This document shows, piece after piece, positions 1 through 5,498 of a DNA stretch of 5,498 nt. Numbering within the stretch: position 1 is the first letter of the stretch; each line of letters opens with the position of its first letter. Under the pieces are notes generated by a model. That model searched no databases. It was not told where the DNA came from and worked only from the letters and a program-made list of their open reading frames with translations. Location of the stretch: the NCBI GenBank assembly GCA_039680225.1, contig JBDKTK010000295.1, forward strand, positions 1 through 5,498, given 5' to 3'. A program made the translations under genes and the position numbers. The stretch is from JBDKTK01 sp039680225. GTDB lineage: Bacteria > Desulfobacterota > Syntrophia > Syntrophales > UBA4778.

Positions 1-803
1 GACACCCGGGCCCCGCAGCCGGCGAGGAACACGGAAAAGAGACCGGAGCCGCAATACAGGTCCAGCACCGAATCGGAGCCGTTGCAGTCCGCCGCTTCCA
101 TGACGGCGTCCACCAGCGCGCCCGTCAGGAAAATGTTGCCCTGGAAGAAGCCTGCGGCCGGGACCTGGAAAGTCCTGCCTTTTATCTGGCGCGAGACCAC
201 ATCATCCCTGCCGCCGGGGCTTCCCGACCATATGGCAAAGCGGTCCAGCCTGAGCCGGTCCCCTTCGAGCAGGGACTTGCGATATTCCGCATAGGATTCA
301 TTGATGCTCTCATCCACGATTTCGCAGCGTTCGATATCCAGGACCCTTGCACCGGACAAATCGAAAAAGCCCGCGCAGAACTCGCCTTTATCGAAGCTCA
401 CGTGGAACTCGGCTTTCCCACGGTAAGAGTAAGGCTGCGGGGAGCCGATTACAGGCCGGACGGGCGCGTCCGCAAAACCGCCGATCCTCCTCAGGGCATC
501 TTCCACCTGCCGCTGCTTGATTTCCAGCTGGTGCCCATACTCTATATGCTGGTACTGGCACCCGCCGCACCTGCCGAAATAGCGGCAGCGCGGCCCGGTC
601 CTGTGCGGTGAGGGCGTAATGATCCTTTTCAGCCTGGCGATGAGATGGCGTTTTTTTACGACCCTGGTCCCGGCTTCGACGACATCGCCGTCCACGGTAA
701 AAGGAATGAAGGCCGCCATGCCGTCAAGCCTCGCGACCCCGCTGCCCCCGAAGGCCACGCTTTCCACGGCGGCCTGAAAAATTTTTCCGCTTTTCTTTGT
801 CAC
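1..803 (-). CDS. rlmD: TrmA/RlmD-family RNA (uracil-5-)-methyltransferase, N-terminal part (runs off left edge)
   Basis: The reverse strand reads without a stop from GTG at 803-801 to the left edge, giving 267 codons of an enzyme that methylates C5 of uridine in rRNA or tRNA using SAM. Residues about 10-62 look like a TRAM RNA-binding domain. Cys73, Cys79 and Cys82 (C-X5-C-X2-C, RCRYFGRCGGCQ), with Cys160 as the likely fourth ligand, match the [4Fe-4S] site of RlmD-type enzymes. The FFQGN motif at 219-223 and SAM motif I LDLYCGSGLFS at 247-257 confirm the family. The catalytic Cys and the general base lie in the missing C-terminal part. GTG is chosen because an in-frame TGA lies four codons upstream and the next ATG (codon 29) would cut the TRAM domain; no good Shine-Dalgarno precedes it. 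The family is secure, but the exact target (RlmD, RlmC or RlmCD type) is not, so the symbol is tentative. It is transcribed divergently from the rhomboid gene. Confidence 0.93.
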   Translation of the reverse strand, partial: MTKKSGKIFQAAVESVAFGGSGVARLDGMAAFIPFTVDGDVVEAGTRVVKKRHLIARLKRIITPSPHRTGPRCRYFGRCGGCQYQHIEYGHQLEIKQRQVEDALRRIGGFADAPVRPVIGSPQPYSYRGKAEFHVSFDKGEFCAGFFDLSGARVLDIERCEIVDESINESYAEYRKSLLEGDRLRLDRFAIWSGSPGGRDDVVSRQIKGRTFQVPAAGFFQGNIFLTGALVDAVMEAADCNGSDSVLDLYCGSGLFSVFLAGCGARV

Positions 804-992
804 GTTTACATTTCAAAAAATAAAAAATTGAATCTCTCTTCCGGTTAAGGAAAAATAGCTTATATCATTTTTCCCGGAGGCCGTAAACCTAAAGAGTTTC
901 GGGTATTTATTCTCTCTTTACAAAAACCGCCGGAACTGTTAGCTTCACGGCCGAATTTTGCCCGGTTTTAGTGTTTGAGGTTTCCGTCCGTT
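804..992. other. Divergent intergenic region
   Basis: This 189-bp gap separates the minus-strand methyltransferase from the plus-strand rhomboid gene. It is clearly more AT-rich than the flanking genes near 810-870, as expected of a promoter region. It holds the minus-strand promoter listed separately. For the plus strand only a weak candidate is visible (TTTACA 917-922, then TAGCTT 940-945 after 17 bp). A 7-bp inverted repeat, AAAACCG at 923-929 and CGGTTTT at 963-969, brackets the future rhomboid leader. Its 33-nt loop makes a simple hairpin unconvincing. I see no small gene here. Confidence 0.5.
859..887 (-). promoter_or_regulatory. Putative sigma70 promoter for the RNA methyltransferase gene
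   Basis: On the minus strand a -35-like TTTACG (plus positions 882-887) is separated by 17 bp from a -10-like TATAAG (859-864). Transcription would start near 852, about 50 nt before the GTG start. The spacing is ideal, but -35 matches consensus at only four of six positions. It is inferred from sequence alone. Confidence 0.42.
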
Positions 993-1826
993 ATGGAGAA
1001 ACAGGAAAAAAAGTCCATGCTGTGCCCGAACTGCCGCAAGCTGATCAGTTCCGACGAACCGGTATGCCCTTACTGCGGTATAAAAAATCCCGGGTCCTGG
1101 TGGAAGAGCAGCCTGGGCAGTTCCCTGTTGAGCAACCCCGCGGAAGCGGTCAATATCATAATCGGCGTCAATGTCGTCTTTTTTATTCTATCCCTGCTCA
1201 TAAATCCGTCCCATATCGGTATTTCGGGCAATCCTCTGGCGTTCCTTTCCCCTTCGGACAACAGTCTGTTCCTCCTCGGGGCGACGGGCACCATACCCAT
1301 AAAGCTGTTTCACCGCTGGTGGACGCTGGGGTCGGCTTCCTTTCTGCACGGCGGGATCCTGCACATCGCCTTCAACATGCTGGCGCTTCGCCAGCTCGGC
1401 CCCTTTGTGATCTTCGAGTACGGTCTCAACAGGTTTGTCATAATATACATCCTCAGCGGGGTTGCAGGTTTTGCTCTGTCCTATGCGGCGGGCGTTCCGT
1501 TCACGATCGGCGCTTCCGCGAGCATCTGCGGCCTCATCGGCGCCGTCCTTTATTACGGCAAGAGCAGGGGAGGCATTTACGGGCAGGCCATCTACAAGCA
1601 GGCAATGGGCTGGATCTTCGGCTTAGTCATAATGGGCCTCCTCTTCCCCGGCATCAATAACTGGGGCCATGGCGGGGGCATTGCCGCCGGGGTGCTCCTC
1701 GGCCTGCTGCTTAAGTACAACGATTACTCTGCGGAAACCATGCTGGACCGCATGGGTTCGATGCTTTGCACCGCAATGACAGTCCTTATCCTTGCCTGGT
1801 CCGTCGTCCAGGTCTTCCTCCGTTAA
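993..1826 (+). CDS. Rhomboid-family intramembrane serine protease with N-terminal zinc ribbon
   Basis: This is a 277-residue membrane protease of the rhomboid (S54) family, which cleaves transmembrane substrates within the lipid bilayer. A short zinc ribbon comes first: Cys11, Cys14, Cys25 and Cys28 (CPNC, 10 residues, CPYC). Membrane segments follow at about 53-71, 115-133, 146-166, 172-188, 203-220, 226-240 and 256-276, a 6+1 layout. Family landmarks are the loop-1 RWWT (108-111), His119/His124/Asn128 with the same spacing as the GlpG H-X4-H-X3-N motif, the nucleophile Ser175 in GASAS (the usual GxSG glycine is Ala176), and the partner His226 in NWGHGGG. All catalytic residues are present, so it should be active. 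ATG at 993 is preferred; GAGG at 977-980 is 12 nt upstream, rather far. An in-frame TTG at 975 would add six residues but would overlap that GAGG. The substrate is unknown, and no neighbour points to one. The following gene has its own promoter. Confidence 0.93.
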   Translation: MEKQEKKSMLCPNCRKLISSDEPVCPYCGIKNPGSWWKSSLGSSLLSNPAEAVNIIIGVNVVFFILSLLINPSHIGISGNPLAFLSPSDNSLFLLGATGTIPIKLFHRWWTLGSASFLHGGILHIAFNMLALRQLGPFVIFEYGLNRFVIIYILSGVAGFALSYAAGVPFTIGASASICGLIGAVLYYGKSRGGIYGQAIYKQAMGWIFGLVIMGLLFPGINNWGHGGGIAAGVLLGLLLKYNDYSAETMLDRMGSMLCTAMTVLILAWSVVQVFLR

Positions 1827-1847
1827 AAAGGGGCGGAACACTCTTTA

Positions 1848-1876
1848 TTGACACTTCATTTCCGATTTCCTATATT
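1848..1876 (+). promoter_or_regulatory. Near-consensus sigma70 promoter for the lipoprotein/MFS unit
   Basis: A perfect -35 TTGACA (1848-1853), a 17-bp spacer and a -10 TATATT (1871-1876, five of six to consensus) lie in the gap after the rhomboid stop. Transcription would begin near 1883, giving a leader of about 27 nt that includes the strong Shine-Dalgarno GGGGAGG (1894-1900) ahead of the ATG at 1910. No operator-like palindrome overlaps it, so it looks constitutive. This is the best promoter in the window. Confidence 0.75.
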
Positions 1877-1909
1877 CCTTTGCGTATAAAAAAGGGGAGG
1901 GCTACGATC

Positions 1910-2311
1910 ATGGAATCCAGGGTTATCCTTGTCTTGCTCGTTTCATCTGTATTGGCAGCTTTCGGCTGCACCAGCGCGGTAGTCGTGGGCGATCACGTTG
2001 TAGGCGTCGAATCCGGTAAGTTCATCAGCACCGACGGGACCCTCAGGTCCGATTACAAGTACCCTATTGACCAAGTCTGGGCGGCCTCGATAAAAACCGT
2101 GTCCGACATGAAAGCGACAGATATTGTCCAGGACAGGAAAATAAGCAAGGGCGAGATCGGCGCCCTGCTGAACCAGGAAAAAGTCAAGATCACGGTCATG
2201 TACGCGGAGAAAGAAGTGACAAGCGTTGCGGTCCGCGTCGGGCTTACCGGGAACAACATGGCGTCACAGATGATCCTGGACAGGATCAGGGAAAACCTCT
2301 CGCGGCCCTGA
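1910..2311 (+). CDS. Small predicted lipoprotein, DUF3568-like
   Basis: This 133-residue protein has a short hydrophobic signal sequence ending in a lipobox-like AFGC, with Cys20 as the expected lipidated residue. Ala at -3 is less usual than Leu, so lipidation is probable rather than certain. The mature part resembles the DUF3568 type of small lipoprotein: a glycine/valine-rich start, then YPIDQVWAASIKTV at 51-64 (the 'tyr-pro...val-trp-ala' segment), a lysine-rich middle that would form beta strands, VAVRVGLTG at 107-115, and a C-terminal amphipathic helix (MILDRIRENL, 121-130). No enzymatic motif is visible, and the function of the family is unknown to me. ATG at 1910 is chosen over upstream in-frame codons because GGGGAGG at 1894-1900 sits 9 nt before it and the signal sequence starts there; a longer reading would also cross the promoter. 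It probably shares a transcript with the transporter 55 nt downstream. Confidence 0.8.
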   Translation: MESRVILVLLVSSVLAAFGCTSAVVVGDHVVGVESGKFISTDGTLRSDYKYPIDQVWAASIKTVSDMKATDIVQDRKISKGEIGALLNQEKVKITVMYAEKEVTSVAVRVGLTGNNMASQMILDRIRENLSRP

Positions 2312-2366
2312 GCTGCCTGTTTCCAGGGCGCTCAGATGATCATTTCTGCCGAGGCGCTGCAATTTC

Positions 2367-3512
2367 ATGGAGAAACCTGAAAGCAGGAAGACCGTCCGGA
2401 CCTTTGCCCTGGCCTCGTTCCTGAATGACATGGGCTCGGACATGATTTACCCCGTCTGGCCCCTTTTCGTGACTTCCCTGGGAGCGAACATGGCCGTGCT
2501 GGGATTTCTCGACGGCCTGGGAGATTCCCTCGTAGCCATATCCCAGGCGGTTTCCGGCTATTTCTCGGACAAGCTCCGCAAGCGCAAGTTTTTCATCTGG
2601 CTCGGATACCTTTTCGGCGCGCTCTCCCGGATCGGCTACGCCCTTTCCCCGACCTGGCACATGCTGATACCTTTCCGCGTCCTCGACCGCTCGGGGAAGA
2701 TTCGCAACCCGCCCCGCGACGCGATTATCGCGGATGTCTCGGAGCATGCAAACAGAGGCGGGCATTTCGGCATTATCAGGGCCATGGACAACCTCGGCGC
2801 GGTCTGCGGGATCCTGGCCACCATAGCCCTTGTCGAATACCTCGGCTACAGGCGCCTGTTTTTGCTCGCGGCGATACCGTCCGTTCTGGCAGTCATCCTG
2901 ATCCTCGCGAGGGTGCGGGAAAGGAAGGACACTGCCACCGTTTACAAGGGCCTGAAGCTTTCTGACCTGACGCCCAACTTCCGCCTTTTCCTGTTCCTCA
3001 ACTCGGTATTCGCGCTGGGCGCTTTCAGCTATTCCTTTCTCCTGATCTTTGCCGGGAAATACGGTTTCAGGACGATGACGATCCCCGTCCTTTATTTGAC
3101 GTTCACGGCTTTCGCGTTTGTCTCGTCCATCCCGTTCGGCAGGCTTTCGGACCGCTTCGGAAGGAAATCAATCATGATGGTTTCCTTCCTGCTGTGGGGC
3201 CTGGTCTGCCTGGACCTGGTCCTGATGCAGAATACGGCTGCCATCTGGCTGGCCTTCATTTTATTCGGCCTGCACCGCGGCGCGCTGGACACGGTGCAGA
3301 AGACCTTTGTCTCGGAACTGGTGCCCGAGGCCTACCGCGCCAGCGGACTGGGCGGCTTCCAGATGGTAATCGGTTTCGTCGCCCTGCCGTCGTCCGTTGT
3401 CGCCGGGCTGCTCTGGGACAATATCAGCCTGCTCGCGCCGTTTTATTTTTCGCTGCTGCTGTCGGCGATATCGATAGTATTGCTGTTCTTTGTGAAAGAG
3501 CGGGATATATAG
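2367..3512 (+). CDS. Major facilitator superfamily (MFS) transporter, substrate unknown
   Basis: This 381-residue inner-membrane protein has about twelve hydrophobic segments in two halves and should be a secondary transporter driven by an ion gradient. MFS motif A appears in both halves: GYFSDKLRKRK (64-74) and GRLSDRFGRKS (258-268). A charged stretch, LDRSGKIRNPPRDAIIAD (106-123), followed by FGIIRAMDNLGAVCG (134-148), is characteristic of a widespread but poorly characterised MFS subgroup; members I recall usually read GKGIR where this one reads GKIR. The central cytoplasmic loop (about 183-204) is short. The length is normal for the family and no frame disruption is seen. ATG 2367 is the only plausible start: an in-frame TGA lies at 2337, and GAGG (2351-2354) is 12 nt upstream. 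No separate promoter is visible, so it is probably co-transcribed with the lipoprotein gene. The substrate cannot be inferred from sequence. The TAG stop overlaps the next Shine-Dalgarno site. Confidence 0.92.
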   Translation: MEKPESRKTVRTFALASFLNDMGSDMIYPVWPLFVTSLGANMAVLGFLDGLGDSLVAISQAVSGYFSDKLRKRKFFIWLGYLFGALSRIGYALSPTWHMLIPFRVLDRSGKIRNPPRDAIIADVSEHANRGGHFGIIRAMDNLGAVCGILATIALVEYLGYRRLFLLAAIPSVLAVILILARVRERKDTATVYKGLKLSDLTPNFRLFLFLNSVFALGAFSYSFLLIFAGKYGFRTMTIPVLYLTFTAFAFVSSIPFGRLSDRFGRKSIMMVSFLLWGLVCLDLVLMQNTAAIWLAFILFGLHRGALDTVQKTFVSELVPEAYRASGLGGFQMVIGFVALPSSVVAGLLWDNISLLAPFYFSLLLSAISIVLLFFVKERDI

Positions 3513-3516
3513 GAGG
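3511..3516 (+). promoter_or_regulatory. Perfect Shine-Dalgarno AGGAGG overlapping the MFS stop codon
   Basis: AGGAGG shares two bases with the TAG stop of the MFS gene and lies 7 nt before ATG 3524, an optimal spacing. It would start translation of the 28-codon folD-tail frame, with ribosomes arriving from the transporter gene. It may originally have served whatever gene followed the transporter. Confidence 0.7.
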
Positions 3517-3523
3517 AAACTGA

Positions 3524-3610
3524 ATGGCTGGCGGGGTGGGGCCAATGACCATAGCTATGCTGATTGCCCAGACCGTTGAAGCTGCGGAAAAGGACATCCA
3601 ATGGAAATAA
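3524..3610 (+). pseudogene. folD: folD 3' remnant: 28-codon frame encoding the FolD C-terminal tail
   Basis: The frame from ATG 3524 to TAA 3608-3610 encodes 28 residues beginning MAGGVGPMTIAMLIAQTVEA. The GGVGPMTIAML block is the C-terminal signature of FolD (methylenetetrahydrofolate dehydrogenase/cyclohydrolase; PGGVGPMT in intact enzymes), and the following helix to the stop also fits the FolD C-terminus. An intact enzyme has roughly 280-300 residues, so more than 90 percent is absent. The MFS gene ends only 11 nt upstream and leaves no room for it. The break falls just before GGVGP, where the normal proline is replaced by alanine. The frame still has a perfect Shine-Dalgarno and overlaps the next gene by 10 nt, so it may be translated as a leader-like peptide that couples translation of the LOG-like gene. 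It cannot have FolD activity. A coincidental match is unlikely over about 20 residues, but a purposely retained small protein cannot be excluded. Confidence 0.82.
3590..3594 (+). promoter_or_regulatory. Shine-Dalgarno for the LOG-like gene, embedded in the folD tail
   Basis: AAGGA (3590-3594, within AAAAGGA) lies 6 nt before ATG 3601. It is read as part of the Glu-Lys-Asp codons of the folD tail. This supports 3601 as the start of the next gene and shows that the overlap was inherited from the former folD reading frame. Confidence 0.6.
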
Positions 3611-4092
3611 CAAGAAAAATCATCATTGCGGTCAGCGGCGGGCGCGAAGCGGAAGAGCCCGTGCTCAATGACGCTTATCTGCTCGGCAGAGAGATTGCCG
3701 CGCGGGGGTACGTGCTCATCACGGGCGGGGGCGGCGGAGTGATGGAAGCAGCGTCGCGGGGCGCGGCCGGGAACGGGGGGACCGTGGTCGGGGTCCTGCC
3801 GAGCGAGAGGAAAAACCCCCTGCCGGGCTATCCCAACCGGTATGTGACCATCCCGATTTACACGGGCATGTCGGACGCCCGCAACGTCATCCTGGCCAAG
3901 GCGCCGGATGTCCTCGTGGCATTGAAGGGCGGCCCGGGGACGCTCTCGGAGATCGCCCTGGCGCGCAAAAGCGAAATTCCCGTTATCGTCTTGCGGGCAG
4001 ATGGTTTCGCGGAGCCGGCCGGACTCGGCTGCATCCCGGCGGATTCGGTCGGGGACGCGATGCGGGAAATTGAAAGACTGCTGGCCCGTTAA
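3601..4092 (+). CDS. TIGR00725-type LOG-like protein (Rossmann-fold, putative nucleotide phosphoribohydrolase relative)
   Basis: This 163-residue soluble protein is a normal length for TIGR00725 proteins, which are relatives of the lysine decarboxylase-like/LOG family; LOG enzymes release bases from nucleoside 5'-monophosphates. It opens with a beta strand and glycine loop (IIIAVSGGRE, 7-16). The nucleotide-binding signature TGGGGGVMEAASRGA follows at 41-55. MSDARNVIL (90-98) supplies the conserved Arg94/Asn95 pair, and KGGPGTLSEIALA (109-121) is the counterpart of the LOG motif PGGxGTxxE, with Lys in place of the first Pro and Glu117 retained. The substrate is not established for this subgroup, and a carrier or binding role is also possible. 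The start is fixed by AAGGA 6 nt upstream. The first ten bases overlap the folD tail, suggesting translational coupling and an ancestral folD partnership. Codon use resembles the neighbours. No promoter of its own is seen. Confidence 0.88.
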   Translation: MEITRKIIIAVSGGREAEEPVLNDAYLLGREIAARGYVLITGGGGGVMEAASRGAAGNGGTVVGVLPSERKNPLPGYPNRYVTIPIYTGMSDARNVILAKAPDVLVALKGGPGTLSEIALARKSEIPVIVLRADGFAEPAGLGCIPADSVGDAMREIERLLAR

Positions 4093-4118
4093 AAGTTTCC
4101 CCTATCAAGCCCATCCTT

Positions 4119-4147
4119 TTGACAATCCCGGAAAAACTTCCTAAAGT
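4119..4147 (+). promoter_or_regulatory. treZ: Putative sigma70 promoter for treZ
   Basis: TTGACA (4119-4124), a perfect -35, is followed after 17 bp by TAAAGT (4142-4147), which matches the -10 consensus at four of six positions. It lies in the 148-bp AT-richer gap between the LOG-like gene and treZ. Transcription would begin near 4154, leaving a leader of about 87 nt. No rho-independent terminator for the upstream operon is evident in this gap. Confidence 0.5.
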
Positions 4148-4240
4148 TAATTTATCCGGTTTAAACCTCATTGAGATCCGTTATTCATCCCTCCGAGCGG
4201 CGAATTTCATCACCGGAAAATCAGCCGAAAAAAAGGCCAC

Positions 4241-5498
4241 ATGGTCCGGAGACTTCCCATAGGCGCGGAAATTCAGGAAGGCGGCGGGACCCACTTCCGG
4301 GTCTGGGCCCCCCGCCGCGCCGGCGTGCAGGTCGCAATCGAAGGTCCTGCGACCGGGACCAGGGAACTTCACAGCCTCGCGCCGGAGCCGGGCGGGTATT
4401 TTTCCGGATTCGTGAGTTCCGCCGGAAACGGTTCTCTCTACAGGCTCAGGCTCGATTCAGGCGACATGCTTTTTCCCGATCCGGCTTCCCGTTACCAGCC
4501 TGAAGGCCCGCACGGCCCCTCCCAGGTGATCGATCCGTTTTCTTTTCAATGGTCCCGAACTGATTGGCCCGGGCCCGCCGGAAAAGGACAGGCCGTTTAC
4601 GAAATGCACATCGGGACTTTCACGCCGGAAGGCACCTGGTCCGCGGCGGCCGGGCAGTTGCCGGAACTGGCCTCGTTGGGCATTACATTGGTGGAAGTCA
4701 TGCCGGTTGCCGAATTCCCGGGCCGGTTCGGCTGGGGTTATGACGGGGTGGACCTTTTTGCTCCCACGCGGCTCTACGGGACGCCTGACGATTTCCGGCA
4801 TTTTGTAGATGCAGCCCACAGTTGCGGGATCGGCGTTATCCTTGACGTGGTCTACAACCACCTCGGGCCTGACGGCAACTTCCTGAAGGAATTCTCGCCG
4901 GATTATTTCACCGGCCGCTATTTTTGCGAATGGGGGGACGCAATAAATTTCGACGGCGAGAATTCCGGTCCCGTCCGGGAATTTTTCCTGGCAAACGCGG
5001 CATACTGGATATCCGAGTACCGCCTGGACGGCCTGCGGGTCGACGCCACCCAGCAGATCTTCGATTCATCCCCCAAAAATATCCTCGCCGAAATATCAGC
5101 TGCAGCCCGCGCGGCTGCCGGTCGCAGAAAAATTATCCTTTTTGCCGAAAACGAACCGCAGCAGACAAACCTGATTCGCCCGGTTGAGGAAGGCGGCTGC
5201 GGTTTGGATTTTCTCTGGAATGATGATTTCCACCACTCGGCGATTGTCGCCCTTACCGGGCGGCGGGAGGGCTACTATTACGATTACCTGGGAACGCCCC
5301 AGGAGTTTGTCTCGGCAATGAAGTGGGGCTATCTTTACCAGGGCCAGTACTATGCATGGCAGAAGAAAACACGGGGGACCCCGAGTTTTGGTTTAAAGCC
5401 GGAATCATTTGTAAATTACATCCAGAACCACGATCAGGTCGCCAATACGGGGCGGGGGCTGCGCATTCATGACCTTACAAGCCCCGGCCTGCTCAGGG
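4241..5498 (+). CDS. treZ: Malto-oligosyltrehalose trehalohydrolase, 5' part (runs off right edge)
   Basis: The first 419 codons of a GH13 enzyme are present; family members have roughly 550-620 residues, so the C-terminal domain is missing. TreZ cleaves the bond between the maltooligosyl part and the terminal trehalose made by TreY, releasing free trehalose from glycogen-type glucans in the cytoplasm. An N-terminal beta-sandwich (about 5-105, with FRVWAPRR at 19-26) precedes the TIM barrel starting at VYEMHIGTFTPEGTW (119-133). GWGYDGVDLFAP (164-175) and DVVYNH (202-207) are conserved barrel regions. The catalytic triad is Asp268 (nucleophile, GLRVDAT), Glu303 (acid/base, FAENEPQQT) and Asp398 (transition-state stabiliser, IQNHDQVANTG). 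These regions together identify TreZ rather than a glycogen-branching enzyme. ATG 4241 is the only start codon after the in-frame TGA at 4172; AAAAGG ends 4 nt upstream, a short spacing. treY and other glucan genes would be expected to the right. Confidence 0.95.
   Translation, partial: MVRRLPIGAEIQEGGGTHFRVWAPRRAGVQVAIEGPATGTRELHSLAPEPGGYFSGFVSSAGNGSLYRLRLDSGDMLFPDPASRYQPEGPHGPSQVIDPFSFQWSRTDWPGPAGKGQAVYEMHIGTFTPEGTWSAAAGQLPELASLGITLVEVMPVAEFPGRFGWGYDGVDLFAPTRLYGTPDDFRHFVDAAHSCGIGVILDVVYNHLGPDGNFLKEFSPDYFTGRYFCEWGDAINFDGENSGPVREFFLANAAYWISEYRLDGLRVDATQQIFDSSPKNILAEISAAARAAAGRRKIILFAENEPQQTNLIRPVEEGGCGLDFLWNDDFHHSAIVALTGRREGYYYDYLGTPQEFVSAMKWGYLYQGQYYAWQKKTRGTPSFGLKPESFVNYIQNHDQVANTGRGLRIHDLTSPGLLR

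Noticed and set aside
82..848. Plus-strand frames of 67-70 codons across the methyltransferase region
   Set aside because: The minus strand encodes a continuous, clearly recognisable TRAM/Fe-S methyltransferase over this whole stretch.
917..945. Possible plus-strand promoter for the rhomboid gene (TTTACA, 17 bp, TAGCTT)
   Set aside because: The -10 matches only three of six positions, too weak to list as a feature on its own; it is mentioned only within the intergenic entry.
971..1660. 229-codon plus-strand frame starting GTG, overlapping the rhomboid gene
   Set aside because: The overlapping frame has the zinc ribbon, membrane segments and rhomboid catalytic residues; this one yields an Arg/His/Pro-rich product with no domain.
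1766..1909. N-terminal extension of the lipoprotein frame upstream of 1910
   Set aside because: It would overlap the end of the rhomboid gene and pass through the promoter and Shine-Dalgarno; the signal sequence begins at the ATG at 1910.
2306..2336. Possible terminator hairpin after the lipoprotein gene
   Set aside because: The alternative stems CCCTG/CAGGG and CTGAGC/GCTCAG are only 5-6 bp with loops of 13-16 nt and are not followed by a T run, so a rho-independent terminator is not supported.
2340..2765. 141-codon minus-strand reading frame opposite the MFS gene
   Set aside because: It lies opposite a well-supported MFS coding region, has no recognisable motif, and is the kind of antisense frame expected from GC-rich codon bias.
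4457..4861. 134-codon minus-strand reading frame opposite treZ
   Set aside because: The plus strand here encodes the conserved start of the TreZ catalytic barrel; the antisense product is low-complexity in character and matches nothing I recognise.

Overview
The window comes from a GC-rich bacterium with ordinary sigma70-type promoters and Shine-Dalgarno sites. The gene mix suggests a deltaproteobacterium-like or related Gram-negative anaerobe: a small lipoprotein resembling DUF3568, a TIGR00725 LOG-like protein, a rhomboid with a zinc ribbon, and a bacterial trehalose enzyme. That placement is an inference, because no rRNA or other phylogenetic marker is present.

Layout from left to right. 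Positions 1-803, minus strand, hold the N-terminal 267 codons of a TrmA/RlmD-type RNA uracil-5-methyltransferase that runs off the left edge. A divergent intergenic region of 189 bp carries a plausible promoter for it. Positions 993-1826, plus strand, encode a zinc-ribbon rhomboid protease with its catalytic Ser/His dyad. A near-consensus promoter (TTGACA, 17 bp, TATATT) at 1848-1876 then starts a two-gene unit: a small lipoprotein (1910-2311) and an MFS transporter (2367-3512). Immediately after the transporter lies a 28-codon reading frame (3524-3610) with an excellent Shine-Dalgarno site. Its product is recognisably only the C-terminal tail of FolD, the folate dehydrogenase/cyclohydrolase. 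It overlaps the start of a TIGR00725 LOG-like protein (3601-4092). A second promoter-like element (4119-4147) precedes treZ, malto-oligosyltrehalose trehalohydrolase (4241 to beyond the right edge).

Functionally the window is mostly a row of separate housekeeping and accessory genes: RNA modification, membrane proteolysis, transport, nucleotide-related metabolism and trehalose synthesis. The most unusual feature is the folD tail. It looks like the scar of a rearrangement that placed the lipoprotein/MFS segment against the end of a former folD-TIGR00725 operon, leaving the old translational overlap intact. I saw no CRISPR array, insertion sequence, tRNA, rRNA or clear defence system.
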